From Saccoglossus kowalevskii (taxonomy: Eukaryota; Hemichordata; Enteropneusta; Harrimaniidae), in NCBI RefSeq assembly GCF_000003605.2, contig NW_003130060.1, positions 1 through 37,224 of the forward strand: a stretch of 37,224 bases of DNA, given 5' to 3'. The notes under the pieces are model-generated. The model did no database searches and was not told the DNA's origin. It saw only the letters and a list, made by a program, of their open reading frames with translations. Each line of letters starts with the position of its first letter. The first letter of the stretch is position 1. Below are positions 1 through 12,936 of the stretch, piece after piece. Position numbers and translations under genes: made by a program.

Positions 1-573
1 TCACGCTGTTATAACAGCTTGGACCAAATAGGTGCAGACTGCAAAAACTCAAAAAAAAGGCACCCGCTGGTTTTCTCAGGTTGTCTCCCATGCAAGTACT
101 AACCACGACTGACTTAACTTTACTTCCATTATCGGTCGATCATCTGAGCACTCATCTATCAGGGTCATTTAAAAATTATCGTAATTGGCAGCCATTTTAT
201 GTATGGAAATATTTAAAAATTCTACATCCTTCGATAGCCACTATGATATTCAAACGGCCTTTTACGACATTTTCATTCACTTTCGCGAACTGTTAACAAC
301 TGGATTCGATAATGTAACAGAATAGGGAATATTTCCATGTAAATCTGCCAAATTTGCACAAGATTTTGACAACTTTGTAAGCACTTTGTTAATAACTTTG
401 CGCTTGGATAGTGGTACAATGTACCAACATAAATAGCTGTTTTAAACTTTTACATAATTTTGTTCTAAATTTAACTGTGGGGTTCTATATGAAATGACAT
501 AGGGGGAATATACACGCAAATCCACCAACTTTTCAATTGCTTTTAACATTTTTAAGATGTATTTGCACATTTT
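1..573 (+). repeat. Partial satellite monomer at left edge (U0)
   Basis: This is the 3' part of a subfamily A monomer, cut by the window edge and ending just before the core at 574. It begins within the TTTTAACAGC (here TTATAACAGC) segment. It carries 'gtctcccatg' rather than the usual A form 'gtcacccatg', a character shared with B and B-like monomers. It has 'actgtgggg' at 473-481 where most copies have 'actgcgggg', a CpG-to-TpG change it shares only with the next few monomers. Confidence 0.95.
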
Positions 574-3500
574 ACGGCCGGCTCATATGACATTCTGCTA
601 ACATGAGAGGTTTCAAATGCATTTTAGTCATTTTTCATACTTTATAACTGCATGGTTCGATATAACAACAACTTAGGTCAAATAAACAAACAAATCTAGC
701 AACTTTGGAATCGCTTTGGAGAACTTTGCACGCTGTGTTATCAGCTTGGACCAAATAGGTGCAGACTGCAACAACTCAAAAATGTGTCACCCGCTGGTAT
801 TCTACGCTTGTCACCCATGCAAGAACTACCCACGACCGTTTGAACTTTACTTCCATTATCGGTCGATCATCTGACCAGTCATCTATCAGGGTCATTTAAA
901 CATTATCGAAATTGGCGTCCATTTTATGTATGGAAATGTTTAAAAATTCTACATCCTTCGATAGCCACTACGATATTCAAACGGCCTTTTATGACATATT
1001 CATTCACTTTCGCGAACTTTTAACAACTGGATTCGATAATGTAACAGAATAGGTAACATTTCCATGTAAATCTGCCAAATTTCCACGGGATTTTGACAAC
1101 TTTGTAAGCACTTTGTTAGTCACTTTGCGCTTGGGTAGAGGTACAATGTGCCTACATAAATAGCTGTTTTAGACTTTTACATAATTTTGTTCTAAATTTA
1201 ACTGTGGGGTTCTTTATGAAATGACTTAGAGGGAATATACACGCAAATAAACACACTTTTCAATCGCTTTTTACATTTTTTAAGATGTATTTGCACATTT
1301 TACGGCCGGCTCAGATGACATTCTGCTAACATGAGAGGTTTCAAATGGATTTTAGTCATTTTTCATACTTTATAACTGCATGGTTCGATATAACAACAGC
1401 TTAGGTCAAATAAACAAACACATCTTGCAACTTAGGAATCGCTTTGGAGAACTTTGCACGCTGTGTTAACAGATTGGACCAAATAGGTGCAGACTGCTAA
1501 AACTCAAAAATGTGTCACCCGCTGGTTTTCTCAGGTTGTCACCCATGCAAGTACTAACCACGACCGATTGAACTTTACTTCCATTATCGGTCGATCATCT
1601 GACCAGTCATCTATCAGGGTCATTTACATATTATCGTAATTGGCGTCCATTTTATGTATGGAAATGTTTAAAAATTCTACATCCTTCGATAGCCACTACG
1701 ATATTCAAACGGCCTTTTATGACATATTCATTCACTTTCGCGAACTTTTAACAACTGGATTCGATAATGTAACAGAATAGGGTAACATTTTCCATGTATA
1801 TCTGCCAAAATTTGCACAAAATTTTGACAACTTTGTAAGCACTTTGTTAATCACTTTGCGCTTGGGTAGTGGTACAATGTGCCAACATAAATAGCTGTTT
1901 TAAACTTTTACATAATTTTGTTCTAAATTTAACTGTGGGGTTCTATATGAAATGACTCAGAGGGAATATACACACAAATCCACAAACTTTTCAATCGCTT
2001 TTTACATTTTTAAGATGTATTTGCACATTTTACTGCCGGCTCATATGACATTCTGCTAACATGAGAGGTTTCAAATGGATTTTAGTCATTTTTCATACTT
2101 TATAACTACATGGTTCGATAGAACAACAACTTAGGTCAAATAAACAAACAAATCTAGCAACTTTGGAATCGCTTTGGAGAACTTTGCACGCTGTGTTAAC
2201 AGCTTGAACCAAATAGGTGCAGACTGCAAAAACTCAAAAATGTGTCACCCACTGGTTTTCTCAGGTTGTCACCAATGCAAGTACTAACCACGACCGATTG
2301 AACTTTACTTCCATTATCGGTCGATCATCTGACCAGTCATCTATCATTTAAATATTATCGTAATTGGCGTCCATTTTATGTATGGAAATGTTTAAACATT
2401 CTACATCCTTCGATAGCCACTACGATATTCAAACGGCCTTTTATGACATATTCATTCACTTTCGCGAACTTTTAACTACTGGATCCGATAATGTAACAGA
2501 ATAGGTAACATTTCCATGTAAATCTGCCAACTTTGCACAAGATTTTGACAACTTTGTAAGCACTTTGTTAGTTACTTTGCGCTTGGGTATTGGTACAATG
2601 TGCCAACATAAATAGCTGTTTTAGACTTTTACATAATTTTGTTCTAAATTTAACTGCGGGGTTCTATATGAAATGACTTAGAGGGAATATACACGCAAAT
2701 AAACACACTTTTCAATCGCTTTTAACATTTTTCAAGATGTATTTGCACATTTTACGGCCGGCTCATATGACATTCTGCTAACATGAGAGGTTTCAAATGG
2801 ATTTTAGTCATTTTTCATACTTTATAACTACACGGTTCGATATAACAACAACTTAGGTCAAATAAACAAACAAATCTAGCAACTTTGCAATCGCTTTGGA
2901 GAACTTTGCACGCTGTGTTAACAGCTTGGACCAAATAGGTGCAGACTGCAAAAACTCAAAAATGCGTCACCCGCTGGTTTTCTCACGTTGTCACCCATGC
3001 ATGTACTAACCCACGACCGATTGAACTTTACTTCCATTATCGATCGATCATCTGACCACTCATCTATCAGTGTCATTTAAACATTATCGTAATTGGCAGC
3101 CATTTTATGTATGGAAATGTTTAAAATTTCTACATCCTTCGAGAGCCACTACGATATTCAAACGGCCTTTTATGACATATTCATTCACTTTCGCGAACTT
3201 TTAACAACTGGATTCGATAATGTAACAGAATAGGTAACATTTCCATGTAAATCTGCCAACTTTGCACAAGATTTTGACAACTTTGTAAGCACTTTGTTAA
3301 TCACTTTGCGCTTGGGTAGTGGTACAATGTGCCAACATAAATAGCTGTTTTAAACTTTTACATAATTTTGTTCTAAATTTAACTGTGGGGTTCTATATGA
3401 AATGACTCAGAGGGAATATACACACAAATCCACAAACTTTTCAATTGCTTTTTACATTTTTAAGATGTATTTGCACATTTTACTGCCGGCTCATATGACA

Positions 3501-4214
3501 TTCTGCTAACATGAGAGGTTTCAAATGGATTTTAGTCATTTTTCATACTTTATAACTACATGGTTCGATATAACAACAACTTAGGTCAAATAAACAAACA
3601 AATCTAGCAACTTTGGAATCGCTTTGGAGAACTTTGCACGCTGTGTTAACAGCTTGAACCAAATATGTGCAGACTGCAAAAACTCAAAAATGTGTCACCC
3701 ACTGGTTTTCTCAGGTTGTCACCAATGCAAGTACTAACCACGACCGATTGAACTTTACTTCCATTATCGGTCGATCATCTGACCAGTCATCTATCAGGGT
3801 CATTTAAATATTATCGTAATTGGCGTCCATTTTATGTATGGAAATGTATAAACATTCTACATCCTTCGATAGCCACTACGATATTCAAACGGCCTTTTAT
3901 GACATATTCATTCACTTTCGCGAACTTTTAACTACTGGATCCGATAATGTAACAGAATAGGTAACATTTCCATGTAAAATCTGCCAACTTTGCACAAGAT
4001 TCTGACAACTTTGTAAAGCACTTTGTTAGTTACTTTGCGCTTGGGTATTGGTACAATGTGCCAACATAAATAGCTTGTTTTAGACTTTTTACATAATTTT
4101 TGTTCTAAATTTAACTGCGGGGTTCTATATGAAAATGACTTAGAGGGAATATACACGCAAATAAACACACATTTCATCGCTTTTTACATTTTTCAAGATG
4201 TATTTGCACATTTT
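574..4214 (+). repeat. Monomers U1-U5: subfamily A block with a two-monomer higher-order repeat
   Basis: Lengths are 728, 730, 722, 728 and 733 bp. U3 and U5 resemble each other more than their neighbours: both have the core changed to ACTGCCGGC, 'accaatgcaag' (2271, 3721), 'actactggatcc' (near 2473 and 3930), 'gggtattgg' and 'aaataaacacac'. U2 and U4 share 'actgtgggg' followed by 'gactcagagg' and 'cacacaaatccacaaac'. This alternation gives a dimeric unit of about 1.45 kb repeated roughly twice. U3 alone has lost 6 bp (TATCAGGGTCATTT became TATCATTT near 2346), a loss between two TCA direct repeats. U1 contains the rare string 'ttccacgggat' near 1081. Confidence 0.9.
3975..4135. other. Patch of clustered one-base insertions in U5
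   Basis: Compared with the sister monomer U3, this 160-bp stretch has at least six single-base additions, mostly lengthening homopolymers: 'gtaaaatc', 'gtaaagc', 'agcttgtt', 'gactttttac', 'aatttttgtt' and 'gaaaatgac'. Flanking sequence matches U3 closely. The pattern looks more like uncorrected read error than ordinary divergence, although a real decaying copy cannot be excluded. Confidence 0.7.
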
Positions 4215-5668
4215 ACGGCCGGCTCATATGACATTCTGCTAATATGAGAATTTTCAAATGGATTTTAGTCAGTTTTCATACTTTATAACTGCATGGTTCG
4301 ATATAATAACAACTTAGGTCAAATAAACAAACAAATCTAGCAACTTTGGAAATGCTTTGGAGAACTTTGCACGCTGTGTTAACAGCTTGGACCAAATAGG
4401 TGCAGACTGCAAAAACACAAAAATGTGTCACCCGCTGGTTTTCTCAGGTTGTCACCCATGCAAGTACTACCCACGACCGATTGAACTTTACTTCCATTAT
4501 CGGTCGATCATCTGACCACGCATCTAACAGGTTCATTTAAAAATTATCGTAATTGGCGGCCATTTTATGTATGGAAATGTTTAAAAATTCTACATCCTTC
4601 GATCGCCACTACGATATTCAAACGGATTTTTGTGACATATTCATTCACTTTCGCGAACTTTTAACAACTGGATTCGATAATGTAACAGAATAGGTAACAT
4701 TTCCATGTAAATCTGCCAAATTTGCACAAGATTTTGAGAACTTTGTAAGCACTTTGTGATTCACTTTGCGCTTGGGTAGTGGTACAATGTGCCAACATAA
4801 ATAGCTGTTTTAAACTTTTACATAATTTTGTTGTAAATTTAACTGCGGGGTTCTATATGAAATGACATATGTGGAATATACACGCAAATCGACCAACTTT
4901 TCAATCGCTTTTTACATTTTTAAGATGTATTTGCACATTTTACGGCCGGCTCATATGACATTCTGCTAACATGAGAGGTTTCAAATGGATTTTAGTCATT
5001 TTTCATACTTTATAACTGCATGGTTCGATATAATAACAACGTAGGTCGAATAAACAAACAAATCTAGCAACTTTGGAATCGCTTTGGAGATCTTTGCACG
5101 CTGTGTTAACAGCTTGGACCAAATAGGTGCAGACTGCAAAAACTCAAAAATGTGTCACCCGCTGATTTTCTCAGGTTGTCACCCATGCAAGTACTACCCA
5201 CGACCGATTGAACTTTACTTCCATTGTCGGTCAATCATCTGACCACGCATGTATCAGGTTCATTTCAAAATTATCGTAATTGGCGGCCATTTTATGTATG
5301 GAAATGTTTAAAAATTCTACATCCTTCGATAACCACTACGATATTCAAACGGCTTTTTGTGACATATTCATTCACTTTCGCGAACTTTTAACAACTGGAT
5401 TCGATAATGTAACAGAATAGGTAACATTTCCATGTAAATCTGCCAAATTTGCACTAGATTTTGACAACTTTGTAAGCACTTTGTGATTCACTTTGCCCTT
5501 GGGTAGTGGTACAATGTGCCAACATAAATAGCTGTTTTAAACTTTTACATAATTTTGTTGTAAATTTAACTGCGGGGTTCTATATGAAATGACATAGGGG
5601 GAATATACACGCAAATCCACCAACTTTGCAATCGCTTTTTACATTTTTAAGATGTATTTGCACATTTT
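4215..5668 (+). repeat. Monomers U6-U7: 'ataataac / ttgttgtaaat' class
   Basis: Two adjacent 727-bp copies share 'gatataataacaac', 'gaccacgcat', 'tttttgtgacat', 'ctttgtgattcac' and 'ttgttgtaaatt'. U6 ends in 'aaatcgaccaac', whereas U7 has 'aaatccaccaac'. The same combination reappears around U11-U12, U16-U17, U27 and U35-U36, so this is a distinct variant class within subfamily A that keeps returning along the array. Confidence 0.9.
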
Positions 5669-7847
5669 ACGGCCGGCTCATATGACATTCTGCTAACATG
5701 AGAGGTTTCAAATGGATTTATTCATTTTTCATACTTTATAACTGCATGGTTCGATATAACAACAACTTAGGACAAATAAACAAACAAATCAAGCAACTTT
5801 GCAATCGCTTTGGAGAACTTTGCACGCTGTGTGAACAGCTTGGACCAAATAGATGCAGACTGCAAAAACTCAAAAATGTGTCACCCGCTGGTTTTCTCAG
5901 GTTGTCACCATGCAAGTACTAACCACAACCGATTGAACTTTGCTTCCATTATCGGTCGATCATCTGACCACTCATATATCAGGGTCATTTAAAAATTATC
6001 GTAATTGGCAGCCATTTTATGTATGGAAATGTTTAAACATTCTACATCCTTCGATAGCCACTACGATATTCAAACGGCCTTTTATGACATATTCATTCAC
6101 TTTCGCGAACATTTAACAACTGGATTCGATAATGTAACAGAATAGATAACATTTCCATGTATATCTGCCAAATTTGCACAAAATGTTGACAACTTTGTAT
6201 GCACTTTGTTAATCACTTTGCGCTTGGGTAGCGGTACAATGTGCCAACATAAATAGCTGTTTTAATCTTTTACATAATTTTGTTCTAAATTTAACTGCGG
6301 GGTTCTATATGAAATGACTTAGGGAGAATATACACGCAAATCCTCCAACTTTTCAATCGCTTTTAACATTTTTAAGATGTATTTGCGCATTTTACGGCCG
6401 GCTCATATGACATTCTGCTAACATGAGAGGTTTCAAATGGATTTTAGTCATTTTTCATACTTTATAACTACATGGTTCGATATAACAACAACTTAGGTCA
6501 AATAAACAAACAAATATAGCAACTTTGCAATCGCTTTGGAGAACTTTGCACGCTGTGTTAACAGCTTGGACCAAATAGGTGCAGACTGCAAAAACTCAAA
6601 AATGTGTCACCCGCTGGTTTTCTCAGGTTGTCACCCATGCAAGTAATAACCACGACCGATTGAACTTTACTTCCATTATCGGTCGATCATCTGACCACTC
6701 ATCTATCAGGGTCGTTTAAAAATTGTCGTAATTGGCAGCCATTTTATGTATGGAAATGTTTAAACATTCTACATCCTTCGATAGCCACTACGATATTCAA
6801 ACGGCCTTTTATGACATATTCATTCACTTTCGCGAACTGTTAACAACTGGATTCGATAATGTAACAGAATACGTAACATTTCCATGTAAATCTACCAACT
6901 TTGCACAAGCTTTTCACAACTTTGTAAGCACTTGTTTAATCACTTTGCGCTTGGGTAGTGGTGCAATGTGCCAACATAAATAGCTGTTTTAAACTTTTAC
7001 ATAATTTTGTTCTAAATTTAACTGCGGGGTTCTATATGAAATGACATAGGGGGAATGTACACGCAAATTCACCAACTTTTCAATCGCTTTTTACATTTTT
7101 AAGATGTATTTGCACATTTTACGGCCGGCTCATATGACATTCTGCTAACATGAGAGGTTTCAAATGGATTTTAGTCATTTTTCATACTTTATAACTACAT
7201 GGTTCGATATAACAACAACTTAGGTCAAATAAACAAACAAATCTAGCAACTTTGGAATCGCTTTGGAGAACTTTGCACGCTGTGTTAACAGCTTGGACCA
7301 AATAGGTGCAGACTGCAAAACTCAAAAAAGTGTCACCCGCTGGTTTTCTCAGGTTGTCACCCATGCAAGTACTAACCACGACCGATTGATCTTTACTTCC
7401 ATTATCGGTCGATCATCTGACCACTAATCTATCAGAGTCATTTAAAAAGAATCGTAATTGGCAGCCATTTTATGTATGGAAATTTTAACATTCTACATCT
7501 TTCGATAGCCACTACGATATTCAAACGGCCTTTTATGACATAATTCATTCACTTTCCGCGAACTTTTAACAACTGGATTCGATAATGAAACAGAATAGGT
7601 AACATTTTCCATGTAAATCTGCAAAATTTGCACAAGATTTTGACAACTTTGTAAGCACTTTGTGAATCACTTTGCGCTTGGGTAGTGGTACAATGTGCCA
7701 ACATAAATAGCTGTTTTAAACTTTTACATAATTTTGTTGTAAATTTAACTGCGGGGTTCTATATGAAATTACATAGGGGGAATATACACGCAAATCCACC
7801 AACTTTTCAATCGCTTTTAACGTTTTTAGTATGTGTTAGCACATTTT
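5669..7847 (+). repeat. Monomers U8-U10: subfamily A
   Basis: Lengths are 725, 727 and 727 bp. U9 (6394-7120) starts after 'tgcgcatttt' and has 'gaatacgtaac' (SnaBI site TACGTA) plus 'gtggtgcaatg'. U10 has 'ccactaatc' and 'aaaaagaatcg'. The ordered pair U9-U10 is matched by U19-U20 (13664-15117), ten monomers downstream, including the rare 'gtggtgcaatg'. U10 carries small indels near 7480-7610 ('taattcattc', 'tttccgcg'). Confidence 0.9.
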
Positions 7848-9302
7848 ACGGCCGGCTCATATGACATTCTGCTAACATGAGAGGTTTCAAATGGATTTTA
7901 GTCATTCTTCATACTTTATAACTGTATGGTTCGATATAACAACAACTTAGGTCAAATAAACAAACAAATCTAGCAACTTTGGAATCGCTTTGGAGAACTT
8001 TGCACGCTGTGTTAACAGCATGGACCAAATAGGTGCAGACTGCAAAAACTCAAAAATGTGTCAGCCGCTGGATTTCTCAGATTGTCACCCATGCATGTCC
8101 TACCCACGCCCGATTGAACTTTACTTCCATTATCGGTCGATCATCTGACCACTCATCTATCAGGGTCATTTAAAAATCATCGTAATTGGCGGCCATTTTA
8201 TATATGGAAATGTTTAAAAATTCTCAATCCTTCGATAGCCACTACGATATTCAAAAGGCTTTTTGTGACATATTCATTCACTTTCGCGAACTTTTAACAA
8301 CTGGATTCGATAATGTAACAGAATAGTTAACATTTCCATGTAAATCTGCCAAATTTGCACTAGATTTAGACAACTTTGTAAGCACTTTGTGATTCACTTT
8401 GCGCTTGGGTAGTGGTACAATGTGCCAACATAAATAGCTGTTTTAAACTTTTGCATAATTTTGTTGTAAATTTAACTGCGGAGTTCTATATGAAATGACA
8501 TAGGGGGAATATACACGCAAATCGACCAACTTTTCAATCGCTTTTTACATTTTTTAGATGTATTTGCACATTTTACGGCCGGCTCATATGACATTCTGCA
8601 AACATGAGAGGTTTCAAATGGATTTTAGTCATTGTTCATACTTTATAACTGCATGGTTCGATATAATAACAACTTAGGTCAACTAAACAAACACATCTAG
8701 CAACTTTGGAAACGCTTTGGAGAACTTTGCACGCTGTGTTAACAGCTTGGACCAAATAGGTGCAGACTGCAAAAACTCAAAAATGTGTCACCCGCTGGTT
8801 TTCTCAGGTTGTCACCCATGCAAGTACTACCCACGACCGATTGAACTTTACTTCCATTATCGGTCGATCATCTGACCACGCATCTATCAGGGTCATTTAA
8901 AAATCATCGTAATTGGCGGCCATTTTACGTATGGAAATGTTTAAAAATTCTACATCCTTCGATAGCCACTACGATATTCAAACGGCCTTTTATGACATAT
9001 TCATTCACTTTCGCGAACTTTTAACAACTGTTTTTGATAATGTAACAGAATAGGTAACAATTTCCATGTAAATCTGCCAACTTTGCACAAGCTTTTCACA
9101 AATTTGTAAGCACTGTGTTAATCACTTTGCGCTTGGCTAGTGGTACAATGTGCCAACATAAATAGCTGTTTTAGACATTTACATAATTTTGTTCTAAATT
9201 GAACTGCGGGGTTCTATATGAAATGACTTAGGGGGAATATACACGCAAATCCACCAACTTTTCAATCGCTTTAAACATTTTTAGTATGTGTAAGTTGATT
9301 TG
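7848..9302 (+). repeat. Monomers U11-U12: class resembling U6-U7
   Basis: Lengths are 727 and 728 bp. U11 has 'tttttgtgacat', 'ctttgtgattcac', 'ttgttgtaaat' and a final 'aaatcgaccaac'. U12 has 'atataataacaac' and 'gaccacgcat'. The stretch just before U11 reads 'gtttttagtatgtg', as in B-like monomers, then returns to the A form, so the U10/U11 junction region is mosaic. The spacing from U6-U7 to here is five monomers (about 3.63 kb). Confidence 0.88.
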
Positions 9303-9311
9303 CCGGCCGGC
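9302..9311. other. Extended 10-bp GC palindrome variant of the core
   Basis: The usual ACGGCCGGCT is here GCCGGCCGGC, a perfect self-complementary 10-mer. It is the only core in the window with this form. It arises from one changed base at the first core position and lies at the left edge of a B-like island. Confidence 0.9.
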
Positions 9312-10759
9312 TCAAATGACAGTCTGCTAACATGGGGGGTTTCAAATGGATTTTAGTCATTTTTCATACTTTATAACTGCACTGTTCGATAAAACAACAA
9401 CTTAGGTCAAATAATCAAACAAAACTAGCAACTTTGGAATCGCTTTGGAAAACTTTGCACGCTGTTTTAACAGCTTGGACCAAATAGGTGCAGACTGCAA
9501 AAACTCAAAAAAGTGTCTCCCGCTGGTTTTCTCAGGCTGTCTCCCAAGCATGTAATAACCGCGACCGTTTGTAATTTACTTCCATTATCGGTCGATCATC
9601 TGACCACTCATCTATCAGGGTCATTAAAAAATTATCGTAGTTGGCGGTCATTTAATGTATGGAAATGTTTAATAATTCTACATCCTTCGAGGGCCACTAC
9701 GATATTCAAACGGCCTTTTATGAAATATTCATTCACTTTCGCGAACTTTCAACAACTGGACTCGATAATGTAACAGAATAGGTAACATTTCCATGTAAAT
9801 CTGCGAACTTCGCACAAGCTTTTGACAACTTTGTAAGCACTGTGTTAATCACTTTGCGCTTGGGTAGTGGTACAATGTGCCAACATAAATAGCTGTTTTA
9901 GACATTTACATAATTTTATTCTAAATTGAACTGCGGGGTTCTATATGAAATGACTTCGGGGGAATATACACGCAAATCCACCAACTTTTCAATCGCTTTT
10001 AACATTTTTAGTATGTGTTTGTTCATGTGACGGCCGGCTCAAATGACAGTCTGCTAACATGGGAGGTTTCAAATGGATTTTTGTCATTTTTCATACTTTA
10101 TAACTGCATGGTTCGATAAAACAACAACTTAGGTAAAATATACAAACAAAACTAGCAACTTTGGAATCGCTTTGCAGAACTTTGCACGCTGTTCTAACAG
10201 CTTGGACCAAATAGGTGCAGACTGCAAAAACTCAAAAAAGTGTCACCCGCTGGTATTCTCAGGCTGTCTCCCTTGCAAGTACTAACCGCGACTGATTGAA
10301 CTTTACTTCCATTATCGGTCGATCACCTGACCACTCATCTATCAGTGTAATTTTTTAATGTTATCGTAATTGGCGGTCATTTAATGTATGGAAATGTTTA
10401 GCAATTCTACATCTTCGATAGCCACTACGATAATCAAACGGACTTTTTATGAAATATTCATTCCACTTTCGCGAACTTTTAACAACTGGATTCGATAATG
10501 TAACAGGATGGTAACATTTCCATGTAAATCTGCGAAATTTGCACAAGATTTTGACAACTTTGTAAGCACTCAGTTAGTCACTTTGCGCTTGGGTAGTGGT
10601 ACAATGTGCCAACATAAATAGCTGTTTTAAACTTTTACATAATTTTGTTCTAAATTTAACTGCGGGGTGTCTATATGAAATGACTTAGGGAGAATATACA
10701 CGCAAATCCACCAACTTTTCAATCGCTTTTAACATTTTAAAGATGTTTTTGCACATTTT
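9303..10759 (+). repeat. Monomers U13-U14: B-like island inside subfamily A
   Basis: Lengths are 727 and 730 bp. These copies depart from surrounding A monomers by 'cagtctgc' (A: 'cattctgc'), 'catgggaggt' or 'catggggggt' (A: 'catgagaggt'), 'aaaactagc', 'gctgttttaacagc' (A: 'gctgtgttaacagc') and 'gtctccc' (A: 'gtcaccc'). Several are shared with subfamily B beyond 28 kb. The segment at 10021-10089 is matched by 22371-22440, about 17 monomers away. U14 has extra T residues near 10350 and small indels near 10440-10510. Confidence 0.88.
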
Positions 10760-12217
10760 ACGGCCGGCTCATATGACATTCTGCTAACATGAGAGGTTTC
10801 AAATGGATTTTAGTCATTTTTCATACTTTATAACTACATGGTTCGATATAACAACAACTTAGGTCAAATAAACAAACAAATATAGCCACTTTGCAATCGC
10901 TTTGGAGAACTTTGCACGCTGTGTTTACAGCTTGGACCAAATAGGTGCAGACTGCAAAAACTCAAAAATGTGTCACCCGCTGGTTTTCTCAGGTTGTCAC
11001 CCATGCAAGTAATAACCACGACCGATTGTACTTTACTTCCATTATCGGTAGATCATCTGACCACTCATCTATCAGGGTCATTTAAAAATTGTCGTAATTG
11101 GCAGCCATTTTATGTATGGAAATGTTTAAACATTCTACATCCTTCGATAGCCACTACGATATTCAAACGGCCTTTTATGACATATTCATTCACTTTCGCG
11201 AACTTTTAACAACTGGATTCGATAATGCAACAGAATACGTAACATTTCCATGTAAATCTGCGAACTTTGCACAAGCTTTTCACAACTTTGTAAGCACTTG
11301 TTTAATCACTTTGCGCTTGGGTAGTGGTACAATATGCCAACACAAATAGCTGTTTTAATCTTTTACATAATTTTGTTCTAAATTTAACTGCGGGGTTCTA
11401 TATGAAATGACATAGGGGGAATATACACGCAAATTCACCAACTTTTCAATCGCTTTTTACATTTTTAAGATGTATTTGCACATTTTACGGCCGGCTCATA
11501 TGACATTCTGCTAACATGAGAGGCTTCAAATGGATTTTAGTCATTTTTCATACTTTATAACTACATGGTTCGATATAAACAACAACTTTATGTCAAATAA
11601 ACAAACAAATATAGCAACCTTTGCATGCGCTTTGGAAAACCTTTGCACGCTGTGTTACAGCTTGGACCAAATAGGTGCAGACTGCAAAAACTCAAAAATG
11701 TGTCACCCGCTGGTTTTCTCAGGTTGGCACCCATGCAAGTACTACCCACGACCGATTGAACTTTACTTCCCTTATCGGTCGATCATCTGACCACTCATCT
11801 ATCAGGGTCATTTAAAAATCGTCGTAATTGGCGGCCATTTTATGTATGGAAATGTTTAAAAATTCTACATCCTTCGATAGCCACTACGATATTCAAACGG
11901 CCTTTTATGACATATTCATTCACTTTCGCGAACTTTTAACAACTGGATTCGATAATGTAACAGAATAGGTAACATTTCCATGTAAATCTGCCTAATTTGC
12001 ACAAGATTTTGACAACTTTGTAAGCACTTTGTTAATCACTTTGCGCTTGGGTAGTGGTACAATGTGCCAACATAAATAGCTGTTTTAAACTTTTACATAA
12101 TTTTGTTGTAAATTTAACTGCGGGGTTCTATATGAAATGACATAGGTGGAATATACACGTAAATCGACCAACTTTTCAATCGCATTTTACATTTGTAAGA
12201 TGTATTTGCACATGTTT
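10760..12217 (+). repeat. Monomers U15-U16: subfamily A
   Basis: Lengths are 727 and 731 bp. U15 has the SnaBI-type 'gaatacgtaac' and 'cacttgtttaatc', like U9 and U19. U16 has 'ttggcaccc', shared only with U17, and ends in 'aaatcgaccaac'. Indels cluster at 11570-11660 ('tataaacaac', 'aacctttgcatgcgc', 'gaaaacctttgc', 'gtgttacagc'). Confidence 0.9.
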
Positions 12218-12936
12218 ACGGCCGGCTCATATGACATTCTGCAAATATGAGAGGTTTCAAATGGATTTTAGTCATTTTTCATACTTTATAACTGCATGGT
12301 TCGATATAATAACAACTTAGGTCATATAAACAAACAAATCTAGCAACTTTGGAATCGCTTTGGAGAACTTTGCACGCTGTGTTAACAGCTTGGACAAATA
12401 GGTGCAGACTGCAAAAACTCAAAAATGTGTCATCCGCTGGTTTTCTCAGGTTGGCACCCATGCGAGTACTACCCACGACCGATTGAACTTTACTTCCATT
12501 ATCGGTCGATCATCTGACCACTCATCTATCAGGTCATTTAAAATCATCGTAATTGGCGGCCATTTTATGTATGGAAATGTTTAAAAATCTACATCCTTCG
12601 ATAGGCCGCTACGATATTCAAACGGCCTTTTATGACATATTCATCACTTTCGCGAACTTTTACACTGGATCGATAATGTAACAGAATAGATAACATTTCC
12701 AGTAAATCTGCCAACTTGCACAAGCTTTTCACACCTTCGTAGGCACTTTTTTAATCTCATTGCGCTTGGGTAGTGGTACAATGTGCCAACATAAATAGCT
12801 GTTTTAGAATTATACATAATTTTGTTCTAAATTTAACTGCGGGGTTCTATATGAAATGACTTAGAGGGAATATACACACAAATCCACAAACTTTTCAATC
12901 GCTTTTTACATTTTTAAACATGTATTTGCACATTTT
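12218..12936 (+). repeat. Monomer U17: 719 bp, many one-base deletions
   Basis: It belongs to the 'ataataac' class at its start and switches to the 'gtaggcactttttt' / 'ctcattgcgc' variant near its end, like U22-U23. Between about 12525 and 12720 at least eight single-base losses are visible against neighbours ('tcaggtcatt', 'aaaatcatcg', 'aaaaatctac', 'tcatcacttt', 'tttacactgg', 'tggatcgat', 'ttccagtaaa', 'caacttgcac'). These account for the short length. Confidence 0.9.

Noticed and set aside
574-1301. rDNA spacer or 5S-type repeat unit
   Set aside because: No rRNA or 5S sequence and no RNA polymerase III box arrangement is recognisable in the monomer.
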